Source: Robinsoniella peoriensis
Lineage (GTDB): Bacteria > Bacillota > Clostridia > Lachnospirales > Lachnospiraceae
Direction: 5' to 3'
DNA: 64,000 nucleotides
Assembly (NCBI RefSeq): GCF_000797495.1
Contig: NZ_JTGN01000011.1
Location: 186,001-250,000, forward strand
A program made the translations under genes and the position numbers. Each line of letters starts with the position of its first letter. Position 1 is the stretch's first letter. Below the pieces are notes generated by a model. The model worked only from the letters and a program-made list of their open reading frames with translations, did not search any database and had not been told where the DNA came from. Below are positions 1-7,740 of this stretch, in pieces.

Positions 1-2879
1 TGGTGCCACAGTGAAAAAGCATTATAAACAATCAGATACTTTTTCGCGCGCACTTTCATACAGAATTCCACGTCATTTAATGCTACTGCAAAATCTTCAT
101 TAAAACATCCAACTTCTTCAAAAACCTCACGGCGCACCATCATACATGCAGCCGTAACGGCACTATAATTACAGTTAATTACAGGGCGGAGCATAAAACC
201 TAAGTCATCCTTCCCGATACCGGAAAAGACGTGTCCTGCAAATCCGCCAAATCCCAGTACAATACCGGCATGTTGAACCGTATCATCTGCAAACAGCAAT
301 TTCGCTCCTACGCATCCAACTTCTTCTCTCATACAGCAGCCCAGCATTTCACGAATGCCATCCGGACTGATTAATTCCGTATCGTTGTTTAAAAACAGCA
401 GATAATCTCCTTTTGCATGCTTCACACCAAAGTTATTGATGGCGGAATAATTAAATCCGCTCTCCCAGGTAATCACATGGACATTTTTAAATTCCTGGGA
501 AAGCTTCTCGTAATAGGAGAAAGTATCTTTCTTCTGACTGTTATTTTCCACAACAATAAATTCTATATTTTTATAATTACTTTTCTCCAGAATAGAGCGC
601 ACGCAAAGATCCAGATCTTTTGTATGATCTTTATTTGGTATAATAATGGAAACAAGGGGATCACCCGGCGTATGATATTTTACATGATTCATTCCCCAGA
701 GATCCATTCTTTCCACATCCGCTTTAACTCCCACCCGTTTCAGGTGCTCTTCAATCGCTTTTCTTCCGGCTTCATATGCATACATTTTGCTTTCCGGATT
801 CTCAGCAGTAGAATTGCTGTGCATTCTCCAATAATAAAGAATTTTAGGAACATGCTTGATCACTTTTGCCTTTTCGATGCACCGGAACATCAGATCATAA
901 TCCTGTGCTCCGTCAAATTCTTTACGGAATCCTCCCACTTCATGGAATATAGAACTTTTCACTACAAAGAGGTGGGTGATATAATTATGGGAGCGCAAAA
1001 GGTCAAGGCTAAAGTCCGGCTTCAGATTGGGATCCATATGTTCGGTCAAATCTGCATTTACCTTATCTTCATCCGAATATACAATATCTGTCTTCTTATC
1101 CTGCAGTGCCTGCACCATTTCACTGAGCGCATTGGGTGCCAAAACATCATCATGATCTAAAAGTGCTATATAATCACCGGTTGCCAAAGGGATTGCCCCA
1201 TTGGTATTCTCAGATATTCCTTTATTACTGTCCAGCAAAACATATTTGATTCTGGCATCCTTTTTCGCATATGACTCAAATGCCTCTTCCAGTTCTTTAT
1301 TTCCACAGCTGCCGTCTGCAATACATAACTCCCACTTTCCATAGGTCTGTGACTGTACGGATTCTATCATCTCATGAAGATATTTCAGCGGTGTATTATA
1401 CGTGGGAACCAAAATACTGATCACTGGTTTATAAAGAAACTGATGCTTTCTCTGGCTTTCTAACTGAGCCTGCGTTGGAAGCTGAGCCTCAAACCAGTTC
1501 TGGTAAGGCGTTTTCGGTTTAACAGCTTCTGTATCCGGCTTTTGCGGCATCATCTGCTTTGCCTTAAACTTGGCATAATTTCGTGCCGTACGCATTTTTT
1601 CCATAGCCTGAAAGCCTTTTGTCTGTCTCAGGGCATGCAGCTGATCCTGCAGCTCTTTTCCCTTGTCATGATAGCGATGGGCCTTTTCACGCAGCTCTGT
1701 CAGCTCTTTTCTCTGTGCTTTCAGATTTTTAACCATCTCTCTTTCATCCAGGATATCGATATGTCCCTGAATGGTAATGGAATGCAATTCTTTAAAGTTG
1801 CCATGGATGATATAAGCCGGATCATAATCCCAGAAAACATCCCCATCTCCCTGATGGAATCCGTTCATAGGTTCTATCTGTGTCATACACTCAGAAATGA
1901 TGTTATCTATTCTGCAGCAGCAGATTTCCCGCTCCAGAGGATCCCACCTGAGCATACCGATATCTCCCGGATTCTCAATTTCAAAGGTAACCGAAAAACT
2001 GCCTTCTTTATCTAAATATAATTTCTGATGTAAGGACCGCTCCTCTGAAAAGACTTCTCCCCCGGAATAATACAAGGTGCTTACAAACTTTGTCTTTGGA
2101 TGATAGTTAACTCCCAGACCGTCCCCTCTCAGGTCAATAAATCCCTGAGAAATAGAGCTGTACATCTCACGAATTGGTACATGTCCGCGAACTACATAAT
2201 CCTGAAAAGATTTCTCCATCTCCAGATAAACCGGAATTTGGTCCGGACAGATACCTTCCTGCCGGTAATATTGTGTCAGATCATTCTTCGATATATCTTC
2301 ATTTCCGTGTAAAAAATAATGAAGAACACGGAAAATCACAAAGTCTACCGGAATCGGAAAAGCAAAGGTCCATTCATAATCAATCAGATTCCAGCCTTTG
2401 CCCACCAGAATATTACCCAGTACCATATCGATATTGGATACCGGCATAGAATACTGATTCTCAGGAAGACAAGGATTGCCGAATATTTCTCTGAATTCTT
2501 CCGTCATCCGAAAGGGCTCAGTAGCACTTTCACGTATGATCTCAATATAGATATTCAGATACTTCATCGCTTTATCTTTTTTACCGGACTGCCAAAGTTG
2601 ATGCAGCCCCTCTTCTAAAGTATACATCCCCTCCAGATATTCCAGTTCGACACCTTCTTCAGTCAATGCACAATGATTAACCGAGATCTTCGTACCATGA
2701 AACATCTGTGACAGTTCATCGTACCACCTCTTTATATTATTCACATGAGGAATTCCCTCCTCATAGCAGGGTACCTTACGGACCGTTTTTTTCTTATGTT
2801 CGTCAATCAGGATATCTGTACGAATATCAAATGCTTTACTTCTTTCATTTGAGAATTTGGAATATACCACTTTCTTCAT
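1..2879 (-). CDS. Kinase-like / coiled-coil / tandem GT2 glycosyltransferase, 3' end off window
   Basis: At least 959 residues; the reading frame is open through the left edge. Residues 1-250 look like a small-molecule kinase fold: a hinge-like segment near 79-84 (LEYLEG), a catalytic-loop-like stretch NIDMVLGN at 149-156 (Asp151, Asn156) and LIDYEW at 165-170 (Asp167 in the DFG position). A charged helical, probably coiled-coil stretch lies at about 380-430. Two GT2 domains follow: the first from about 486 with D575-H-D577, the second from about 742 with NND at 831-833. An SD-like AGAAAGGA lies about 13 nt before the ATG. It follows a methyltransferase and an ABC exporter whose ATPase carries a Wzt-type domain. 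By analogy with WbdD (methyltransferase plus kinase plus coiled coil) I infer a role in chain synthesis and end-capping. GT2 assignment is firm; the kinase assignment is motif-based. Confidence 0.85.
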   Translation of the reverse strand, partial: MKKVVYSKFSNERSKAFDIRTDILIDEHKKKTVRKVPCYEEGIPHVNNIKRWYDELSQMFHGTKISVNHCALTEEGVELEYLEGMYTLEEGLHQLWQSGKKDKAMKYLNIYIEIIRESATEPFRMTEEFREIFGNPCLPENQYSMPVSNIDMVLGNILVGKGWNLIDYEWTFAFPIPVDFVIFRVLHYFLHGNEDISKNDLTQYYRQEGICPDQIPVYLEMEKSFQDYVVRGHVPIREMYSSISQGFIDLRGDGLGVNYHPKTKFVSTLYYSGGEVFSEERSLHQKLYLDKEGSFSVTFEIENPGDIGMLRWDPLEREICCCRIDNIISECMTQIEPMNGFHQGDGDVFWDYDPAYIIHGNFKELHSITIQGHIDILDEREMVKNLKAQRKELTELREKAHRYHDKGKELQDQLHALRQTKGFQAMEKMRTARNYAKFKAKQMMPQKPDTEAVKPKTPYQNWFEAQLPTQAQLESQRKHQFLYKPVISILVPTYNTPLKYLHEMIESVQSQTYGKWELCIADGSCGNKELEEAFESYAKKDARIKYVLLDSNKGISENTNGAIPLATGDYIALLDHDDVLAPNALSEMVQALQDKKTDIVYSDEDKVNADLTEHMDPNLKPDFSLDLLRSHNYITHLFVVKSSIFHEVGGFRKEFDGAQDYDLMFRCIEKAKVIKHVPKILYYWRMHSNSTAENPESKMYAYEAGRKAIEEHLKRVGVKADVERMDLWGMNHVKYHTPGDPLVSIIIPNKDHTKDLDLCVRSILEKSNYKNIEFIVVENNSQKKDTFSYYEKLSQEFKNVHVITWESGFNYSAINNFGVKHAKGDYLLFLNNDTELISPDGIREMLGCCMREEVGCVGAKLLFADDTVQHAGIVLGFGGFAGHVFSGIGKDDLGFMLRPVINCNYSAVTAACMMVRREVFEEVGCFNEDFAVALNDVEFCMKVRAKKYLIVYNAFSLWH

Positions 2880-2954
2880 AATAATTATTTGTTCCTTTCT
2901 GATTTGGCAAATTCAGACCGCAAAGCGGGGCATGCAGATGACGTGAATGAATTT

Positions 2955-3875
2955 TCAAACACGCTCTAAGATAGCCAGGTATGAATTGGAATACAACGGA
3001 AACAAGCGGCTGTCTATCAAAGAATCAAAAACTTTTTCTTCATCGAATAAAAGGAGCCGTTCTCTGTCAAAATTCCAGATATTTGTATTCAATTCTCCTT
3101 TTTTCGGGAGATATTCATCTGAATATATTGTCATCGGAAGCTTGTAGTCCGGATATGGATAATAGAAATCCGCCTCAGCAAAACCAGCCTCTTTAAATAT
3201 ATCTTCCAGTTCCGGTTTGGAAAAAGTATGCACTCCGCTGGTATTGGGATAGTTTTCCAAGCCTTCAAAATAAGTTCCTACATGGTCTTCTCTACAGCCT
3301 GCCCAGTATTTCAGCCCCAAACGGTTTTCAATAGCAATAATCACTTTCCCACCTGGTTTTAAATGGCTTCCGATCAAACGCAAAAACTCTGTGTATGGTT
3401 CATCCGTTCCAATATAGCCTTCCGCATACTCAAATACACCAATCAAAGTTATATAATCAAATTTCTTTTCCAGACTTTTTTCTATATCCTGAAAATTTCC
3501 AACACATATATTAATATTGTCATAATGCCTGTTACGGTTAGCATTGATCAGGCTTCTCTTTTTGGACAGTTCTATGCAGGTAACTTCTTTTGCCCTGCGT
3601 GCCAATGCCCCCGTAATCGCTCCGCATCCGGAGCCGATTTCCAGAACCTCTCCCTGTTTATGAAACGGAAACCAGTCAATGATATTTTGTCTGATATGAG
3701 ACATATGGTATAACACCGACCAATCCCTGCTGTCTGCAATTACCTGATTTAATTCCTCTTCTTCATAACGGCTTGCAATTTCCAGAAGCATATCTTCAAT
3801 TTTGCCGTCGCTGTACAAATCTTCACCCGGATAATATTTATAATCCAGACGAACTTTTCCCACCTGTTCCTGCAT
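2955..3875 (-). CDS. SAM-dependent methyltransferase, possible glycan chain-capping partner
   Basis: 306 residues from the ATG at 3875. The longer reading begins at a TTG six bases upstream, but GGAAAGGA sits at proper distance only from the ATG. Class I methyltransferase motifs are clear: motif I EIGSGCG at 79-85, an acidic strand end VTCIELS at 98-104, and DYITLIGVFEY at 140-150 before LKPGGKVIIAIEN. The last 100 residues, rich in Tyr and Asp, look like an added acceptor-binding part. The gene lies between the Wzt-like ATPase and the kinase/GT protein, which suggests methylation of a sugar or of a terminal phosphate on the exported polymer, as in WbdD. Methylation of a nucleotide sugar is the main alternative. 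Confidence 0.85.
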   Translation of the reverse strand: MQEQVGKVRLDYKYYPGEDLYSDGKIEDMLLEIASRYEEEELNQVIADSRDWSVLYHMSHIRQNIIDWFPFHKQGEVLEIGSGCGAITGALARRAKEVTCIELSKKRSLINANRNRHYDNINICVGNFQDIEKSLEKKFDYITLIGVFEYAEGYIGTDEPYTEFLRLIGSHLKPGGKVIIAIENRLGLKYWAGCREDHVGTYFEGLENYPNTSGVHTFSKPELEDIFKEAGFAEADFYYPYPDYKLPMTIYSDEYLPKKGELNTNIWNFDRERLLLFDEEKVFDSLIDSRLFPLYSNSYLAILERV

Positions 3876-3958
3876 TGTCAATCCTTTCCCCTTCCCGTAT
3901 CGGATGTATCGTTATTCGAAGCACACATCCAGAGCATAAAGCCTGGATCTTCCACGCT

Positions 3959-5254
3959 CTAATTCAATAACGCAACTTTTGAATTCGCATCATAGAAACC
4001 AACTGTGTTCTTGGTCGATACGATTGTCAGATTGCATACCTCATACAGCCTGTGATGTACAACAAAATCTACCTGGTCATATCCCGTGCATCCAAGGGAA
4101 AGCATATATTCCCCGCCCTGCATATCCATACGCTGGGTAAATGCAATTTCCTGATACTCTCCCGGTCCTTTACTCTGTACATTTACTTTTTCAAATAAGC
4201 TGTTGGTTCCGGTAATATCTGTCCCTTTCAGATCGGTAATGGTAAATGCATAAATCGGATCATGAATCTTATCATGAAATTTCACACGCATCTGAATCGT
4301 GCACAAACTTCCTTTTTCAATGGTGTTGCTGGACATTCCTTTTTCATCTAATATATTAAATCCGATTATTTCGGCCTTCTTATCCCCATATTCATTAATA
4401 TGCGGATTCACATCAAAGGACGGATTCCATTCTTCCTGATTCTCTATATCCGCTGCTAAAACAGGTTTTTTCTCCGGCACAACTTCCGTCAGCTTCCCTT
4501 GTGCATCCAGATCCAGTTGGTTTACCAGAACCTTTTTATACATGTCCACCATCTGTTTTGGCACGCCTTCTGCAAGCTTCTTGCCTTTGTTTAAAAGAAT
4601 AACCCGGTCACAGTATTTGCTGATGCTGCTCAGATCGTGGCTTACCAGAAGAATCGTCTTCCCCATCTTCTTGAAGTCTTCAAACTTACGATAACACTTC
4701 GTCTGGAAAAATACATCTCCAACGGAAAGCGCCTCATCTACAATCAAAATCTCAGGTTCTATATTAATCGCTACTGCAAATGCCAGACGGACAAACATAC
4801 CGCTGGAATAGGTTTTAACCGGCTGATGAATAAATTCACCAATATCCGCAAACTCCAGGATATCATCCATCTTTTTTTCAATCTCTTCTCTTGTGAAACC
4901 GATCATGGTTCCATTCAGATATATATTTTCAATACCAGTGTATTCCATATTAAATCCGGCACCCAGCTCCAACAAAGCTGAAATTCTGCCGTTTACTGTC
5001 AGGTTTCCGCCGCTTGGATTTAACACACCTGTGATAATCTTTAAAATCGTAGACTTACCGGAGCCATTAGTTCCGATAATACCTATCGTCTCACCTTTTA
5101 TTACATCAAAACTGACATGCTGCAGTGCATAATGGTCTCTGGAAAGGACTTTTTTCTTGCTAAGGCCCAGTGATTCCTTCAACCGGTCGGAAGGCTTGTC
5201 ATACAACTTATATATTTTCGTAAGGTCTTCTACCTTAATCGCTATTTCATCCAT
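3959..5254 (-). CDS. wzt: Polysaccharide ABC exporter ATPase with C-terminal carbohydrate-binding domain (Wzt type)
   Basis: 431 residues. The ATPase half has Walker A GTNGSGKST at 61-69, signature YSSGM at 149-153, Walker B ILIVDE ending at E174 and the switch His206. After a charged linker (about 240-285) comes a beta-rich domain at 285-431 resembling the Wzt C-terminal domain, which in O9a-type systems binds the capped end of the glycan. Plain TagH-type ATPases lack it, and the second exporter ATPase of this window (56573-57304) is only 243 residues. It pairs with the permease 15 nt upstream. AAGAGGT precedes the ATG. The domain implies that export depends on recognising a modified chain end. 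Confidence 0.92.
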   Translation of the reverse strand: MDEIAIKVEDLTKIYKLYDKPSDRLKESLGLSKKKVLSRDHYALQHVSFDVIKGETIGIIGTNGSGKSTILKIITGVLNPSGGNLTVNGRISALLELGAGFNMEYTGIENIYLNGTMIGFTREEIEKKMDDILEFADIGEFIHQPVKTYSSGMFVRLAFAVAINIEPEILIVDEALSVGDVFFQTKCYRKFEDFKKMGKTILLVSHDLSSISKYCDRVILLNKGKKLAEGVPKQMVDMYKKVLVNQLDLDAQGKLTEVVPEKKPVLAADIENQEEWNPSFDVNPHINEYGDKKAEIIGFNILDEKGMSSNTIEKGSLCTIQMRVKFHDKIHDPIYAFTITDLKGTDITGTNSLFEKVNVQSKGPGEYQEIAFTQRMDMQGGEYMLSLGCTGYDQVDFVVHHRLYEVCNLTIVSTKNTVGFYDANSKVALLN

Positions 5255-5269
5255 TTATTCTACCTCTTC

Positions 5270-6076
5270 CTACAAAACATCTGCAAAATGTACCTTTAAT
5301 TTTCTAAAAAGCTTGGCACCTATTAAGAATATTACTGCTGTAAAAACCCAGAAATAAAGTGTCTGCCAGGGATGATTCCAAAAGCCTACTTTATCAATTA
5401 AAGCTTCGCGGTAGCCAAACACAATATAATACATTGGATTCAGTTTAAAGATCACTGCCAGTATCCCTGTTATGCGCAAATCCTCAAAATTCCACATAAT
5501 CGGTGTCATCCAGACTCCTACCTGTAAAACAATATTGATAATCTGGGTTAAATCCCTGAAAAAAATAACAATTGCACTGGTTACATAAGACAGTGCCAAT
5601 ACCATTACAAACATACAGAAAGTATAATAAATAATCTGCAGAGCATAAAGGGTTGGATAGTGTCCCGACACCGTATACATAAAAAGAACCACTAAAATAA
5701 AGAACAAATGTACAAACAATGCAGATATTACTTTTACAACGGGAAGAATACTAATCTTAAAAACTACTTTCTTAACCAGATAGCTGTACTCGATAAAAGC
5801 ATTCGTCCCATTGTTTAGTCCGTCCGAAAAGAAAAACCATGGCACCAGACCAGCAACCAGCCATAAAACAAATGGCACGTCCCGCACCGGTCCGGATCTT
5901 AATTTGGAAAATACAAACGCATATACAAGAACTGTTACAATCGGCTGGACAAATGCCCAGATAATCCCAAGATAAGATCCTGCATATTTCGTTTTAAAAT
6001 CATTTTTTGCCAGCTGCATTACCAGTTTACGATTCTGGTAAAGCTCCGCCGGCAGGGAAAATATTCTACTTAACAT
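5270..6076 (-). CDS. wzm: Polysaccharide ABC exporter permease (Wzm/TagG family, ABC-2 type)
   Basis: 268 residues with about six hydrophobic segments. The N-terminal amphipathic part ends in KNDFKTKYAGSYLG, followed by WAFVQPIVTVLVYAFVF, both typical of Wzm/TagG permeases. It would form the membrane channel for a lipid-linked glycan and pair with the CBM-bearing ATPase 15 nt downstream. AGAGGT lies about 6 nt before the ATG. It is the fourth gene of the rfbB-led unit, 13 nt after rfbC. Confidence 0.92.
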   Translation of the reverse strand: MLSRIFSLPAELYQNRKLVMQLAKNDFKTKYAGSYLGIIWAFVQPIVTVLVYAFVFSKLRSGPVRDVPFVLWLVAGLVPWFFFSDGLNNGTNAFIEYSYLVKKVVFKISILPVVKVISALFVHLFFILVVLFMYTVSGHYPTLYALQIIYYTFCMFVMVLALSYVTSAIVIFFRDLTQIINIVLQVGVWMTPIMWNFEDLRITGILAVIFKLNPMYYIVFGYREALIDKVGFWNHPWQTLYFWVFTAVIFLIGAKLFRKLKVHFADVL

Positions 6077-6089
6077 TTAACTACCTCTA

Positions 6090-6641
6090 TTATTTCTTCA
6101 GTGTCGCAATGCCGCCCCACTTCTGATCTTTGTCAGAAATAATGAGCTGCATATCAGCAGGAATCGGCCATTCAACCCCAATTTCAGGATCGTTCCATGC
6201 CAGTCCGCCTTCATCATTCGGATGATAAAAATCCGTACATTTATAAGCAAACTCTGCAGTGTCAGACAATACAACAAAGCCATGTGCAAAATTCTTCGGT
6301 ATAAAAAACTGCTTTCTATTTTCTGCCGAAAGCACTACACCAAACCATTTTCCATAAGTTTTAGATCCTTCCCTTAAGTCCACGGCAACATCAAATACTT
6401 CGCCGGAAACAACACGAACTAATTTGTCCTGAGGAAAATTAATCTGAAAATGTAAACCACGCAGTACACCTTTTTTAGACATTGACTGATTGTCCTGAAC
6501 AAATTCCATGTCAATCCCAGCTTCTTTATAGTCATTATAATTGTATGTCTCCATAAAATAACCACGTTCATCGCCAAAAACGGCAGGTGTAATCACTTTT
6601 AAACCTTCTATATCACATGTCTCTACTGTAATCTTACCCAT
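6090..6641 (-). CDS. rfbC: dTDP-4-dehydrorhamnose 3,5-epimerase
   Basis: 183 residues when started at the ATG at 6641, which fits the family N-terminus (MGKITVETCDIEGLKV). An in-frame ATG at 6653 and a GTG at 6686 exist; the GTG would translate through a conserved RNA hairpin and is not favoured. Signatures: FGDERG at 22-27, RGLHFQ at 61-66 with the catalytic His64, and Tyr133. It converts dTDP-4-keto-6-deoxyglucose to the rhamno-configured keto sugar. No Shine-Dalgarno sequence is obvious; instead the start directly follows a structured leader element also found before tagD. No rfbD reductase is visible in the window. Confidence 0.93.
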   Translation of the reverse strand: MGKITVETCDIEGLKVITPAVFGDERGYFMETYNYNDYKEAGIDMEFVQDNQSMSKKGVLRGLHFQINFPQDKLVRVVSGEVFDVAVDLREGSKTYGKWFGVVLSAENRKQFFIPKNFAHGFVVLSDTAEFAYKCTDFYHPNDEGGLAWNDPEIGVEWPIPADMQLIISDKDQKWGGIATLKK

Positions 6642-6649
6642 TTTTTTAC

Positions 6650-6746
6650 CCATTGTATATTGCAGGCAAGCCTGCAATACTGCCACAATAATACACTGAA
6701 AGAATTACATCGTGGCTTCCTTTCTGTATCATAATTTTCTTTCAGC
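6650..6746 (-). ncRNA. Candidate cis-regulatory pseudoknot RNA, copy A (rfbC leader)
   Basis: On the minus strand three helices can form. P1 pairs 6737-6745 with 6696-6704 (CTGAAAGAA with TTCTTTCAG), extendable by a G-U pair. P2 pairs GCCAC (6712-6716, in the P1 loop) with GTGGC (6682-6686), giving an H-type pseudoknot. P3 is a 10-bp hairpin, 6670-6679 with 6658-6667. The sequence CAATGGG and the rfbC start follow at once. Copy B before tagD keeps AAGGAAGCCACG, TGTAATTCTTTCA and TTGTGGCAGTAT and shows compensatory changes in P1 and P3. I do not recognise it as a known riboswitch class. Confidence 0.7.
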
Positions 6747-6806
6747 CTTTACCTCTTTCAACTACATAAAAATCTTAATTTAAAAATATATGGACTGCCG
6801 GGAATT

Positions 6807-7676
6807 TTACAGACCGTTTGCAATCTCCATAAGATACTGGCCATATTCCGTCTTAAGAAGCGGCTGAGCGAGTTCAATCAACTGCTCTTTGTTTATAAAT
6901 CCTCTGCGGTAAGCAATTTCCTCAATGCAGGAAATATAAAGGCCTTGACGTTTCTGGAATGCCGCAACGAAATCTGCTGCATCTAACAGTGAATCATGGT
7001 TACCGGTATCCAGCCACGCAAATCCTCTCCCAAGGGTCTCTACATGAAGGGTACCTCTCCTTAAATATTCATTGTTGACACTGGTGATTTCTATTTCCCC
7101 TCTGGCTGACGGTTTTACGTTTTTGGCAATTTCCACTACATCATTGTCATAAAAATACAATCCTGGAACTGCATAGTTCGACTTTGGATGTTCCGGTTTT
7201 TCTTCAATAGATAAAGCTTTCCCATCTTCATCAAATTCTACCACACCATATTCTCTCGGATCTCTGACATAGTATCCGAAAATAGTAGCACCTTTTTCTC
7301 TTGATGCTACATCTCTTAAAATTTTAGAGAAACTCTGTCCATAAAATATATTATCTCCCAAAATCAGCGCTACACTATCTTTTCCGATAAATTCTTCACC
7401 AACAATAAAAGCATCTGCCAATCCTCTGGGCTCCGTCTGTACAGCATAGGACATCTGGAGTCCCAATTGTGAACCATCTCCCAGCAAATCTTCGAAAACC
7501 GTAATATCCCTTGGTGTAGATATGATTAAAATTTCTTTGATTCCGGCCAGCATCAAAATGGACAACGGATAGTAAATCATCGGTTTATCATAAACCGGCA
7601 TAATCTGTTTTGAAATTGACTTTGTAAGCGGATACAATCTTGTTCCGGAACCGCCTGCTAATATAATACCCTTCAT
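6807..7676 (-). CDS. rfbA: Glucose-1-phosphate thymidylyltransferase
   Basis: 289 residues, the usual length. The nucleotide-binding loop GGSGTRLYPLT starts at residue 8, followed by the family motif YDKPMIYYPLS and the metal-site strand ILGDNIFYG. It makes dTDP-glucose from dTTP and glucose-1-phosphate, the entry to all dTDP-6-deoxyhexoses made here: the rhamnose branch through RfbC and the 3-amino sugar branch through the ketoisomerase and aminotransferase at 35.6-37.1 kb. GGAGG precedes the ATG. It is second in the rfbB-led unit, separated from rfbB by a strong hairpin and from rfbC by about 165 nt holding leader RNA copy A. Confidence 0.96.
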   Translation of the reverse strand: MKGIILAGGSGTRLYPLTKSISKQIMPVYDKPMIYYPLSILMLAGIKEILIISTPRDITVFEDLLGDGSQLGLQMSYAVQTEPRGLADAFIVGEEFIGKDSVALILGDNIFYGQSFSKILRDVASREKGATIFGYYVRDPREYGVVEFDEDGKALSIEEKPEHPKSNYAVPGLYFYDNDVVEIAKNVKPSARGEIEITSVNNEYLRRGTLHVETLGRGFAWLDTGNHDSLLDAADFVAAFQKRQGLYISCIEEIAYRRGFINKEQLIELAQPLLKTEYGQYLMEIANGL

Positions 7677-7704
7677 TCTATAATCCTCCTATTTAACGCA
7701 AACG

Positions 7705-7730
7705 AGCAGTGCCTTGGTACGGGCACTGCT
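7705..7730 (-). other. Stem-loop between rfbB and rfbA
   Basis: A perfect 9-bp stem (AGCAGTGCC with GGCACTGCT) around an 8-nt loop in the short rfbB-rfbA spacer. The minus-strand sequence after it (CGTTTGCG) has no real U-tract. An mRNA-processing or stability hairpin, or a weak attenuator, is likelier than a full terminator. Confidence 0.55.
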
Positions 7731-7740
7731 ATATGCTTTC

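Noticed and set aside
417..2015. Two plus-strand open frames of 247 and 157 residues opposite the first gene
   Set aside because: Composition is Ile/Phe/His-rich without motifs, and the minus strand encodes an unbroken kinase/GT2 protein. They are shadows.
6642..6686. Longer rfbC start at GTG 6686
   Set aside because: It would translate through the conserved P3 hairpin, adds residues absent from the family, and has no ribosome site.
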